DNA of 64,000 bases from Gemmatimonas aurantiaca T-27 (lineage in GTDB: Bacteria > Gemmatimonadota > Gemmatimonadetes > Gemmatimonadales > Gemmatimonadaceae): positions 1,178,001 through 1,242,000 of the forward strand of contig NC_012489.1 of NCBI RefSeq assembly GCF_000010305.1, written 5' to 3'. The notes under the pieces were generated by a model. That model saw only the letters and a program-made list of their open reading frames with translations. It was not told where the DNA came from and did not search any database. Made by a program: the position numbers and the translations under genes. Positions 49,678-58,532 of the stretch are shown piece by piece (the stretch's first letter is position 1; the number at the start of each line of letters is the position of its first letter).

Positions 49678-51714
49678 ATGCCTCGTTCTTTCGGTGGGCC
49701 TCTCGCATCGCGCGCCGTACGCGCGCTTCTGCTGTTTTCGTGGGTGTTGTCGTCGGCATGCGGCGGCGGGGGCGGGGGAGACGGCACGCCGGTCATCCCC
49801 ACCACACCAACACCGACCGGCGGCTTCATCTTGTCGGTCCTGGCCCCCGTGACGATCACGGCCGGACAATCCGGTACGGCCACGGTCGTCATCACCCGTA
49901 CCAATGGCTTCACGGGCGAAGTGAGTGTGGCGGCGCCATCTGCACCCACCGGAATCACCGCGACCGTGACGGGCTCACCAACCACATTGTCCGGCGTTTC
50001 AGTTACGGTGGCGGTCGCTTCGACCGTGGCAGCGGGAAGTTATGCCGTTCCGCTGCGTGCCACGGCGACCGGTATCGCCGAACAAAGTGCCTCGATTGCG
50101 GTAACTGTGAATGCTGCGCAGCCAGTCGCGTTTTCACTGTCGGTTGATCCGGTGGAGTTCGAGTTGCCGGCGGGCAACGGATGGACCGCCAATGGCATTG
50201 TGAGTATCGTGCGCAATGCCGGCTTTACCGGCGCCGTCAATGTGTCGGTTACGGGATTGAGTGGGGCGAGCGGCGCCGTCGTCGCAGCATCTCCATCGGC
50301 CATTGCCGCGACGGAAACCGCCAGCAATCTCATGGCTCTCACACTCGAAGGCGCTGCGCCTGGTGTGTACACAGGTACCGTGCGCGCCACGGCGACAGGT
50401 TTTGGTGAACAGACTGCCACGGTACGCGTGCGAGTGTCGGCCCCGAGTACGGGTACGGTGCGTTGGACGTTCTGCAATGCGAGTCGGGTACCGCGGTTCT
50501 TTGCCGTGCGAGACGGCAGTGGGGCGTGGCGACACATCGTGCCAGCCGGACCGGCCGCCGCCACCACCGGCAATCCAACCACGTTTTCCTTCTCGCTCGC
50601 GCAATCGACGGCGGGCATTGCGATGGTCAGCCTCGGCGAGAAAACCAGCGCCTCGCCGCTCATTCAAGGCTTTCGCTGGGACGTGTACTACCTCACCGCG
50701 CAAGAGGTGGCCGAGCAGGCTGCTGCCGAGTGTGTGCGGTGGCCCGATGTCACCACACGCACGGCCACGGCAACGGTGAGCGGCTATCAGTCGTTCGATG
50801 CGATGGTTGCATCGGCGAGTCGCTACGCGCTGGTCAACACCGGCACCACCGGGACCGCATCCACCACATTGACCGCGAACAATCTCAAAGCGGGCAGCTT
50901 CGATCTGTTCGTCACCCGTTCTTCGTTCACCGGCGGCGGCACGTCTCCCATCGTGCCACAAGGGGTGATCCTGCGCCGTGCGCTCGATCCGGCGAACGGC
51001 GCCGTGCTGTCGGCACTCAACTACGGCACGGAAGGATTTGCTCCGGCGGTTGGCACGGTGACATTTGGCAACACGAACGGTGAGTCGTTCTTCACCGCGC
51101 AGACGTTCATGACGAGTAACGCACTCAATGGACTGTTCAGCGCGGTAGCCTCTTACACACAAATTGCGCGGCCGTGGTATGGTGTGCCGGCGTCGCGTCT
51201 GCAGGCGGGTGATCTGCATCAGATTGTGGCCACGACCAGCACCAGTGCGGCCCGTCGTGCGGTGATTGCGTTTGCCGATCAGGTGTCCACTCGCACGCTC
51301 GATTTTGGTCCGGCTCTACCCACGCCATCTGTGGCGGCTGGTGCGACCGCCACGCCATGGCTCATTCGCGCCACCGGCACATTGCCCACAGAGTACCACG
51401 CACGCGCTTCGTTGTATCTGCGCGAAACTATCGCCGACCCACGCGCCGTGATGATCACTGCCTCACGCGGCTATCTTGGCGGATCGGGTACGTACGAGGT
51501 GAGTATCCCCGATCTGTCGGCTGCCACGGGCTTCACGTTCTTCTGGAATGTGCGCCGCGGCACGCCGGTGCGTTGGACCGTGACGGGCGGCGAGGGGGAC
51601 GCTGGATCGGTCGACGAAACCTTCTGCATGCTGATCGGCATCTGTCCGGTGAAGCCGGTCAGTGGCATGGTGTACAAGTCGGCACAGGCGACGGGCTCGG
51701 TGGTCGTGCCCTAG
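49678..51714 (+). CDS. Large lipoprotein with Ig-like repeats, function unknown
   Basis: A 678-residue surface lipoprotein. The signal VRALLLFSWVLSSAC is followed by a flexible poly-Gly stretch after the lipobox Cys and by a Thr/Pro spacer. Residues about 48-240 contain two copies of a beta-sandwich repeat: FILSVLAPVTITAGQSGTAT and FSLSVDPVEFELPAGNG open them, each closing with an IAVTV/VRVRV strand after an ATATG..EQ motif. About 250-670 is a beta-rich region of unknown fold with four Cys (FCNAS, AECVRW and a C-terminal FCMLIGICPV pair). It may bind polymers or other cell-surface partners; no enzymatic motif is visible. The ATG at 49678 has no clear ribosome-binding site. 51 bp before the YfhO gene. 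Confidence 0.75.
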   Translation: MPRSFGGPLASRAVRALLLFSWVLSSACGGGGGGDGTPVIPTTPTPTGGFILSVLAPVTITAGQSGTATVVITRTNGFTGEVSVAAPSAPTGITATVTGSPTTLSGVSVTVAVASTVAAGSYAVPLRATATGIAEQSASIAVTVNAAQPVAFSLSVDPVEFELPAGNGWTANGIVSIVRNAGFTGAVNVSVTGLSGASGAVVAASPSAIAATETASNLMALTLEGAAPGVYTGTVRATATGFGEQTATVRVRVSAPSTGTVRWTFCNASRVPRFFAVRDGSGAWRHIVPAGPAAATTGNPTTFSFSLAQSTAGIAMVSLGEKTSASPLIQGFRWDVYYLTAQEVAEQAAAECVRWPDVTTRTATATVSGYQSFDAMVASASRYALVNTGTTGTASTTLTANNLKAGSFDLFVTRSSFTGGGTSPIVPQGVILRRALDPANGAVLSALNYGTEGFAPAVGTVTFGNTNGESFFTAQTFMTSNALNGLFSAVASYTQIARPWYGVPASRLQAGDLHQIVATTSTSAARRAVIAFADQVSTRTLDFGPALPTPSVAAGATATPWLIRATGTLPTEYHARASLYLRETIADPRAVMITASRGYLGGSGTYEVSIPDLSAATGFTFFWNVRRGTPVRWTVTGGEGDAGSVDETFCMLIGICPVKPVSGMVYKSAQATGSVVVP

Positions 51715-51765
51715 CGACTGGACTGTCGAATAGCCGCCGCTCTCGCGTCGCGCTAAAATCCCGAC

Positions 51766-54114
51766 ATGTCCAAGCCTGTGGTCACCATTCGGCACCATCT
51801 CATCGCGTTCGCGGTGTGTACGGCGGCCGCGTTGCTGCTGCTCTGGCCCGTGTTGGGTGGCCAGATCCTGTTCGGCGGCAGCCGGTCAGACATGTTCATT
51901 GCGGGATACTCGTTTCGGTTGTTCGGCGCCGAGTCGTGGCTGAACACCGGGAGTATCCCACAATGGAACCCCTACATCTTTGGGGGGCTGCCGTACATCG
52001 GCGCCATGCACGGCGACATCTTCTATCCAACTGCATGGCTGCGTTGGACAATGCCGGTGGACATCGCCATCACATTGGGTATGGCGTTGCACTTCGTGCT
52101 CGCAGGGTGGTTCACCTATCGCTTTGTGCAGGCGCTCGGGCTCAGCGTGGGAGCCGCCCTCTTTGCCGGCGTGGCCTACGAGCTCACCGGTATTGTTGCT
52201 TCGCAGATGAGCCCAGGACACGATGGCAAGCTGTTTGTCTCGGCGCTCACACCACTGGCCTTCTGGGTGTTGTTGCGGGCCATACGCCATGATCAACGCT
52301 GGGCGTTTGGTGCCTTTGCCATTGTGGTCGCACTGATTGTGCTCGGCCACTATCACATGGCCTATTTTTTGTTGCTCGCGCTCGGATTGTGGGCGCTCTA
52401 TCTGGCATGCTGGGATACGGAGCGGTCCCGGACGCATCCAGCATGGAAGCCGCTGGTGTGGTCGCTGGGAGCCGTGGTGGTGGGACTTGGCATCGCCGCG
52501 CTGCAGGTGCTGCCGTTTGTGTCCTACATCCCCTTCTCGCCCCGTGCCGATGGCGGTCCCGATACGGGTTGGCAATTCGCCACCAGCTACGCGTTCCCGC
52601 CATCGGAAGTCATGACGTTGCTGCTGCCGCAGTTCAACGGCGTGCTCGATCAGTATTGGGGAAACAACCCCATCAAGCTGCACACCGAGTACATGGGCGC
52701 CTTGCCGCTCGTACTGGCGGCATTGGCTATTGGCGATGTCCCCCGTCGCCGCATGGTTGTGGCGCTTGGTGTAGGTGCGGCGTTTTTTCTGCTGCTGTCG
52801 TTCGGCGGGCATACCCCGTTCTATCGTCCGTTCTATGAACTGCTGCCTTTGCTCAAGAAGATTCGGGCAATGGGTATGGTGTTCTATCTGCCGGCGTTCC
52901 TCATCTGTGTGATGTCGGCGTTTGGCGTCGAGCGGTTGCTTGCCCGGCAGGCGAGTGCACGCTCCATACTGACTTCGGGCGGTGTTGTGGTTGGTATCGC
53001 CGTCCTTGGGTCGCTTGGAGGACTGCAGGCGTTCGCCGAAGCGCTGGCGATCCCGGAACGAGCGGAGGCTGTCATGGCCAACGCGGCCGCCCTGCGCGAA
53101 GGATCCCTGCGGCTCCTGGTGGTGGCCGTGCTCGCCTTCAGCGCGATATGGGCCGCCAATACCGCGCGCACGACGAAGACCACATCGATGGCGCTGTTGC
53201 TTGGGGTGCTGTGTCTCGATTTGTGGAGCATCGATCGCATGTTCTACAACTTCTCGCCCAGGGCATCGGCGTTGTTTGCCGATGATGCCATTACCACCAG
53301 ACTGCGGCAGGTGAAGGAGCCCTATCGGGTACTGGATGTGGCCGACAGTTATGGCTGGTCGTTGTTGATGGCCTATCGCATCCCGTCCGCACGTGGCTAT
53401 CACGGGTTTTCGCTTCAGCGCTACAACGAATTGGGTGGAGCGCAGGAGGGCTGGCGCAATCTCTATGCGCCAACGACGCTGGATCTGCTGGCCATCAACC
53501 ACTTGATCCTGCCGGATACGCAGTCTGTCAGTGGATTCCATCGTGTGATTGGCCCCGTACAGACGACATTCGGTACGTCGGCCGTGCTGTATGAGCGCGA
53601 CGAGTATGCACCCTATGCGCGCGTTGTGGCGTCTGTCGCGAAGGTGCCGGATACACAGAGCGCTGCGCTCATCAGCGACCCACGGTTTCCCGTACGACAG
53701 GTGGCACTGTTGCCTGATTCGGCGGCCACGCCGGTGCCGGTTTCCATCACACCACCATTCTTGTCGTCCACGGTGACCGCTTCGGTGACGAGCTGGTCGC
53801 CGGGAATCATTGCGATTGCACTGAACGGTGCAGCAGTCGCCGCCACGCAACTGGTGGTCTCCGAAAACTGGTTCCCGGATTGGCATGCCGAAGTCGACGG
53901 ACAGCCAGCGGTGGTCCGGCGCGCTGACCATGCGCTGCTGGCGGTGGACCTCCCGCCCGGCGCGAAGGAGGTACAACTGCGCTTCGAATCCGCGAGTTAT
54001 GCCCGAGGGAAGCAGATCAGCGCTATCTCGCTGCTTGTCGCGTTGGGCATGATAATCGTGCCGGCGTGGCGCAGCAGGCGGCGCATGGCACCCACGCCGG
54101 CTACATCGACGTAG
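51766..54114 (+). CDS. YfhO-family membrane protein (GT-C-like)
   Basis: A 782-residue polytopic membrane protein. The N-terminal 520 residues carry about 11 helices (AFAVCTAAALLLLWPVLGG, VVALIVLGHYHMAYFLLLAL, GAAFFLLLSFGG). The first loop has SDMFIAGY and the IPQWNPYIFGGLPYI motif, both known from YfhO and GT-C glycosyltransferases. A large extracytoplasmic C-terminal domain ends in a last helix (QISAISLLVALGMIIVP). Bacillus YfhO glycosylates lipoteichoic acid using lipid-linked sugar; in diderms the target is unknown. The ATG at 51766 begins the conserved N-terminus. The stop overlaps that of the converging amidase gene by 14 bp. Confidence 0.85.
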   Translation: MSKPVVTIRHHLIAFAVCTAAALLLLWPVLGGQILFGGSRSDMFIAGYSFRLFGAESWLNTGSIPQWNPYIFGGLPYIGAMHGDIFYPTAWLRWTMPVDIAITLGMALHFVLAGWFTYRFVQALGLSVGAALFAGVAYELTGIVASQMSPGHDGKLFVSALTPLAFWVLLRAIRHDQRWAFGAFAIVVALIVLGHYHMAYFLLLALGLWALYLACWDTERSRTHPAWKPLVWSLGAVVVGLGIAALQVLPFVSYIPFSPRADGGPDTGWQFATSYAFPPSEVMTLLLPQFNGVLDQYWGNNPIKLHTEYMGALPLVLAALAIGDVPRRRMVVALGVGAAFFLLLSFGGHTPFYRPFYELLPLLKKIRAMGMVFYLPAFLICVMSAFGVERLLARQASARSILTSGGVVVGIAVLGSLGGLQAFAEALAIPERAEAVMANAAALREGSLRLLVVAVLAFSAIWAANTARTTKTTSMALLLGVLCLDLWSIDRMFYNFSPRASALFADDAITTRLRQVKEPYRVLDVADSYGWSLLMAYRIPSARGYHGFSLQRYNELGGAQEGWRNLYAPTTLDLLAINHLILPDTQSVSGFHRVIGPVQTTFGTSAVLYERDEYAPYARVVASVAKVPDTQSAALISDPRFPVRQVALLPDSAATPVPVSITPPFLSSTVTASVTSWSPGIIAIALNGAAVAATQLVVSENWFPDWHAEVDGQPAVVRRADHALLAVDLPPGAKEVQLRFESASYARGKQISAISLLVALGMIIVPAWRSRRRMAPTPATST

Positions 54115-55315
54115 CCGACGCAATACGGCACGCGGCATCCAGCAGCAGTTCGTCATTCCCGCGCGCGGCGATGAGGGACAGGCCAATTGGTCCGCCTTCG
54201 ACCTTGGCCAGCGGCATGGAGAGCTGTGGCAACCCACCAAGCCCCGCGATGCAGAGCAGGGCCAGCGAGCGTTCACGTACGGTCACCGTTTCCGGCAACG
54301 GCAGGCCGCGCCGTGGCGCGCAATCTGGCACGGTGGGCAAGACCATCACCGCGTTGTCGGCGAGCAGGGCATCGAGACGCTGCTGGATACGCACGCGCTC
54401 GGCGGTCATCGCTTCCACCTCCGGCACGGTCACCTTCGACGCCGCTTCGAAACGCGGGGCAATCTGCGCGCCAAACGTTGGGCGCATCTGACGGACCCAC
54501 CCACCATGGGTCTTCCAGATCTCGCCGAATTGCAGCACACGAAACACCTCGTACCATGCAGGCAGACCATCGGGGCTCACCGTCACCGGACGTAAAGCCC
54601 CAAGCACACCACTCACCGCGCTGACCGCGGGCATGAGCGCATCATCGACCCCCGGCATGGTGTGGGCAAACGCGTCGGAAGCGTAGAGCAAGGCGCCCGG
54701 TTCTCCGGACTCGTGCGCACCAGACGATGCAAACAGTACCTGGCCGACCCGACGCAGCAGCTCGGGATCCCGTGCAAACCACCCACAGGTATCGAACATC
54801 GGCGCCAGCGGGCACGCTCCGGCGAGGGAGATACGGCCATGGGTGGGACGCAGGCCGTAGATGCCGCAGAAGCTGGCCGGTGCCCGCACCGAACCACCGG
54901 TGTCGCTACCGATCGCAAAGTCCACCAGGCCACCGGCCACCGCGCTCGCCGATCCGCTCGACGATCCACCCGGCACGCGGTCCGGCGCCGCCGGATTGAT
55001 GGGCGTGCCGTAGTGTGCGTTTTCGCCGGTGAGACTGAACGTCATCTCCTCGGTGTGTGTCTTGCCCACCATGCGCGCGCCCGCCGCGAGCAGGGTGTCG
55101 AGTACCGGCGTGTTCTGCATCGCCGGCGGATGCGTGCGGAACCAATCGGGGCTGCCGAAACCGGTGCGATGTCCGGCCACATCGAAGTTGTCTTTGAGTC
55201 CGAACGTCAGGCCGACCAAGGGCCCTTCGGTGGCACCACCCAACGCCACATGCGTGTGACGGCAGAACGCGTTGAACGGATCGCGTGAGAGAATGGAATC
55301 CGCTGGATGGTTCAT
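54101..55315 (-). CDS. Amidase (amidase-signature family)
   Basis: A 404-residue soluble amide hydrolase. The Ser-cisSer-Lys triad is readable: Lys41 in GLKDNFDVAG, the cis-Ser in PGGSSSGSASAVA (near 119) and the nucleophile in GSDTGGSVRAP (near 142). The size fits smaller members such as AtzF- or AMI1-type amidases. Substrate cannot be deduced. The ATG at 55315 overlaps the stop of the small membrane-protein gene (ATGA), which itself lies 11 bp after the antiporter gene, so the three form one operon. Converges on YfhO with 14 bp of overlap. Confidence 0.92.
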   Translation of the reverse strand: MNHPADSILSRDPFNAFCRHTHVALGGATEGPLVGLTFGLKDNFDVAGHRTGFGSPDWFRTHPPAMQNTPVLDTLLAAGARMVGKTHTEEMTFSLTGENAHYGTPINPAAPDRVPGGSSSGSASAVAGGLVDFAIGSDTGGSVRAPASFCGIYGLRPTHGRISLAGACPLAPMFDTCGWFARDPELLRRVGQVLFASSGAHESGEPGALLYASDAFAHTMPGVDDALMPAVSAVSGVLGALRPVTVSPDGLPAWYEVFRVLQFGEIWKTHGGWVRQMRPTFGAQIAPRFEAASKVTVPEVEAMTAERVRIQQRLDALLADNAVMVLPTVPDCAPRRGLPLPETVTVRERSLALLCIAGLGGLPQLSMPLAKVEGGPIGLSLIAARGNDELLLDAACRIASATSM

Positions 55316-55554
55316 GGCTCAACCGGAGGGGACGGCGGCGTGGTCGGTGTCGACGACGCACGATCAAACGGTGTGTCTTTCGACGGATCTCTTGACGCGT
55401 CGAGTTGCCCCGTGCCTTTGCGGCCTGTGATGGCCAACAGCACCACCGATCCGAACATCATCGATGTGCGGATGACGAGCGCGAGCAACAACACGAGGAA
55501 CAGCACGATGGCGCCCTGCGCGATCCAGTTCCCCCACGACCCGGCCTGTTCCAT
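55312..55554 (-). CDS. Small single-span membrane protein, function unknown
   Basis: An 80-residue protein: short polar start (MEQAGSWGNW), one hydrophobic helix (IAQGAIVLFLVLLLALVI), a second weaker hydrophobic run (MMFGSVVLLAITG), then a charged, Pro/Thr/Ser-rich tail. I do not recognise a family. It is real by context: it sits between the antiporter stop (11 bp) and the amidase ATG (4-bp overlap), in the same direction. It might be an accessory subunit of the antiporter; that is a guess. Confidence 0.65.
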   Translation of the reverse strand: MEQAGSWGNWIAQGAIVLFLVLLLALVIRTSMMFGSVVLLAITGRKGTGQLDASRDPSKDTPFDRASSTPTTPPSPPVEP

Positions 55555-55565
55555 CGCTGGCGATC

Positions 55566-57068
55566 CTAGCGCTGCGAGGGGCGCGGATGATCACCACTGA
55601 CGGTCAACAACGAATCCGACAACGACAGCGACGGCGCCCGCACTACGGCCAATAGCGGTGCGGTCATCACCGTGGTCACCAACGCCATCACCACCATCAT
55701 GGCGAAGAGTTCGGGGGAGATCACGCCGAGATCGAGTCCCATGTGCAATACCACGAGCTCCATGAGGCCGCGGGTGTTCATCAGCACGCCCAGTGCGCCG
55801 GCATCCCGCCAGGACTGTCCACTCAAGCGGGCGGCGAATGCGGTGCCACCCACTTTGCCAGCCACAGCCACCACCAATACCGCCACGGTGATGAGCAATC
55901 CATCGCCGGCGGCAATCAGGTCGAAGCGGGTGCGCAGTCCGGTGTAGGCGAAGAACAGTGGCAACAGCAGGATCACGAGCAGATCACTCAACTGACTCGC
56001 GACGGCCTCGGGGAATGCATGGGCGCGGGGCATCGCTACACCGGCCAGGAACGCACCGAACAGTGCGTGAATGCCCAGCCACTCGGTCACCAACGCCGAC
56101 GACAGCACCGTCACAATCACGACGCCCATCGTGGACGCGCCAATGCGACCATTCACCAGCGGCTTCTCGGCGAGGCGGGCCAGCATCGGGCGCGCCACCT
56201 TCAACATCACGATCACGAACGCCAGCGATCCGCCCAGCGTGAACAGCAGCGTGGTCGCGACACCGTTCGCGCGTACCAGCGCGACCACAGCGGCCAGCAG
56301 GCACCACGCGGTCACATCATCCACCGCTGCGCAGGCGATCGCCAATCCACCGAGCGGGGTTTTGGTGAGCCCTTTGTCCTCGAGAATACGCGCGAGCACC
56401 GGGAACGCCGTCACACTCATGGCCGCGCCCACGAACAGCGCAAATGGCGCAAAGGCCACGTTGGACGGCGCGACCTTGGGATACAGCCACACCGCCAGTA
56501 CCACGCCCATCGTGAACGGTGCGGCAATGCTGGCGTGGCTCGCAATCACGGCGGCACCGGCCTGGCGCCGCAACGAGTTCAGATCGAGATGCAGGCCCAC
56601 GAGGAACAGGAACATCAGCACGCCCAACTGGCTGAGCGCACTGAGAAACCCGAGACTCTCGGCAGGGAACAGCGTGGTGCTCACGTCCGGCAACAAGGCA
56701 CCCAGAATGGACGGACCCAACAGAATGCCCGCCAACATTTCGCCAATCACACTGGGCTGTCCAATGCGCTCGAGCAGATAGCCGGTCGCACGGGCTGCGA
56801 TGAGCACCACTAGCAACTGCGCCACCAGCAGGCCGACTTTCACATTGGCGGAGGCTGTTGCTTTGGGTGCACTCGTGGTGGCTGCCTCTGCTATCGGCAC
56901 CGCGCTGGATGTACCGGCGGAGACCACTGCGCCATGCGGCGTGTTGCTCGTGATGGTCGCAAGTGTGGACTGCTGGTCCGGACCGAACCACAACACCAGT
57001 GCCAGCACGATGGCCGGAATGCCCACCAGCAGCAGGTAGTGCAATGGTGATACACGGGTTTCGGACAT
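55566..57068 (-). CDS. Cation:proton antiporter (CPA2, KefB/NapA-type)
   Basis: A 500-residue integral membrane protein. After a first helix and a Ser/Thr/Ala-rich periplasmic linker (about 35-80, absent from most relatives), 12 or so helices follow. Family features: ERIGQPSVIGEMLAGILLGPS, VLMFLFLVGLHLDLNSLR, ALFVGAAMSVTAFPVLARIL and the paired acidic site AIACAAVDDVTAWCL, whose Asp-Asp pair is that of electrogenic Na+/H+ exchangers. No Kef-type RCK domain follows the transport part. First gene of an operon with the small membrane protein and amidase. Divergent from the third amidohydrolase; 131 bp hold both promoters. Confidence 0.92.
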   Translation of the reverse strand: MSETRVSPLHYLLLVGIPAIVLALVLWFGPDQQSTLATITSNTPHGAVVSAGTSSAVPIAEAATTSAPKATASANVKVGLLVAQLLVVLIAARATGYLLERIGQPSVIGEMLAGILLGPSILGALLPDVSTTLFPAESLGFLSALSQLGVLMFLFLVGLHLDLNSLRRQAGAAVIASHASIAAPFTMGVVLAVWLYPKVAPSNVAFAPFALFVGAAMSVTAFPVLARILEDKGLTKTPLGGLAIACAAVDDVTAWCLLAAVVALVRANGVATTLLFTLGGSLAFVIVMLKVARPMLARLAEKPLVNGRIGASTMGVVIVTVLSSALVTEWLGIHALFGAFLAGVAMPRAHAFPEAVASQLSDLLVILLLPLFFAYTGLRTRFDLIAAGDGLLITVAVLVVAVAGKVGGTAFAARLSGQSWRDAGALGVLMNTRGLMELVVLHMGLDLGVISPELFAMMVVMALVTTVMTAPLLAVVRAPSLSLSDSLLTVSGDHPRPSQR

Positions 57069-57199
57069 CCTGCTGCTCCATGGTACGTTGGTCCTTTGGC
57101 CACTGGCGACCCGGAGAGGAACATAATGGGTCGCCCAAAACCCGATGTATCACCTCTTCCTTGATTTGACCGACCGCCGAGGGTGGGGTATGCTCTGGC

Positions 57200-58507
57200 A
57201 TGATCAGACGCGTGTGGAGCCCGGCCCGGCTGGTCTGCGCCCTGGCATGTTGGCTGAGCGTCGGCACAGCGGCTCGGGCACAGAATCCTGCTCATCCTCC
57301 CGCGATGGGGCAGGCGCGCACCTACGCCATCACCGGTGGCCATTGGTTCAATGGCACACGTTTTGTGCGTGACACCTGGTATGTGGTGCAGGGGCGTTTT
57401 CGCCATGCGCCCCCCGCGCGTATCGACACCACGATCGAACTCGATGGCGCTTTTGTGGTGCCACCGTTCGGCGAAGCGCACAATCACAATATCGACTCCA
57501 CATCGCGTCTCGCGGGTCTGCTCACGCGATACCGCCAGGATGGGGTGTTCTTTGTGCAGAACCCGAGCATCCTTCCCGCCTCACGGGATGCGCTCACGGG
57601 CGTGGTGAACGTCCCGGCTTCTCTCGATGTGACGTTTGCGCTCGGCGGACTCACGGGACCGGGAGGGCATCCGTGGTTGGTGGCCAAGCGCAACCTCGAC
57701 CGGGGTGCCTGGACAGTCGCACAGACCGATGGGGCCTTCTACTGGACGGTCGCCAACCGGGATGAACTCGAGGCGAAGATGCCGCAGTTGCTCGCGCAGC
57801 GTCCCGACTTCATCAAGGTGTTTCTGCTCTACGCCGATGAATATGCCCGTCGTCTCGCCGACAGCAGCTCCATCGGCTGGCGTGGCATCGATCCCGCTCT
57901 GCTTCCTGTGCTTGTCACGCGCGCGCATGCTGCAGGAAAGCGTGTGGTGGCGCACATCGAAACGGCGGCGGATTTTCGGATCGCGGTACAGGCGGGCGTG
58001 GATCAGATCGCCCACATGCCCGGCTTTCGAGGTGACGAACGTGTCCGGCTTCCCGTGCCTTCGCGCTATCTCCTCACCGAGGCCGATGCGCGCCTCGCGA
58101 TGCAGCGCGGTACGGTGGTGATCACGACGCTGGGGGGGGCGGCCACTCTCGATCCGGCCGGACCGGATAGCAGCACACGCAGAGCGCTCGATGTGTTGCA
58201 CCGTGAGAACCTGCGCACGCTGCAGCGCCAGCGCGTACGCCTCGCGATCGGCAGCGATACCTATAGCGATGACTCACGCGACGAAGTGGCGTACCTGCGC
58301 ACCTTGCGTGTGCTTTCTGATACCACGCTGCTGCGTATCTGGGCGATGGACACGCCGCGGGCAATTTTCCCGTCGCGCCGTCTGGGTCGGTTTGTCGAGG
58401 GATTCGAAGCCCATCTGCTGGCGCTCGATTGCAACCCGTTGATGCGTTTCGACTGCACCACATCCATCCGCCTTCGCATGAAGGCGGGTCAGTTGCTGAC
58501 TCCCTGA
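57200..58507 (+). CDS. Secreted amidohydrolase-like protein
   Basis: A 435-residue exported protein; signal peptide MIRRVWSPARLVCALACWLSVGTAARA. Amidohydrolase features: VVPPFGEAHNHNID (HxH), Lys in DFIKVFLLY, His in RVVAHIETAADFR and DQIAHMPGFRGD, Asp in LAIGSDTYSDD. The C-terminal signature differs from the other two amidohydrolases: the usual GxxxAGxxADLVLLD is EGFEAHLLALDCNPL here, with two Cys nearby. The first segment FNGTRFVRDTWYV is the usual N-terminal beta-sandwich. Substrate unknown. Ends inside a hairpin shared with the converging permease gene. Confidence 0.85.
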   Translation: MIRRVWSPARLVCALACWLSVGTAARAQNPAHPPAMGQARTYAITGGHWFNGTRFVRDTWYVVQGRFRHAPPARIDTTIELDGAFVVPPFGEAHNHNIDSTSRLAGLLTRYRQDGVFFVQNPSILPASRDALTGVVNVPASLDVTFALGGLTGPGGHPWLVAKRNLDRGAWTVAQTDGAFYWTVANRDELEAKMPQLLAQRPDFIKVFLLYADEYARRLADSSSIGWRGIDPALLPVLVTRAHAAGKRVVAHIETAADFRIAVQAGVDQIAHMPGFRGDERVRLPVPSRYLLTEADARLAMQRGTVVITTLGGAATLDPAGPDSSTRRALDVLHRENLRTLQRQRVRLAIGSDTYSDDSRDEVAYLRTLRVLSDTTLLRIWAMDTPRAIFPSRRLGRFVEGFEAHLLALDCNPLMRFDCTTSIRLRMKAGQLLTP

Positions 58508-58532
58508 CACAGCGCGCTATGCGCGCCGTGTC
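58506..58532. terminator. Bidirectional hairpin overlapping two stop codons
   Basis: GACAC-A-GCGCGC (58506-58517), loop TAT, GCGCGC-C-GTGTC (58521-58532): 11 paired bases with one mismatch. It covers the end of the amidohydrolase stop and the stop of the converging permease gene. No T tract is present, so termination is inferred from position and stem strength. Confidence 0.55.

Noticed and set aside
51886-54276. Open frame of nearly 800 codons antisense to the YfhO gene
   Set aside because: Its product is rich in Arg, His and Gln with no domain, as expected opposite a hydrophobic membrane protein.
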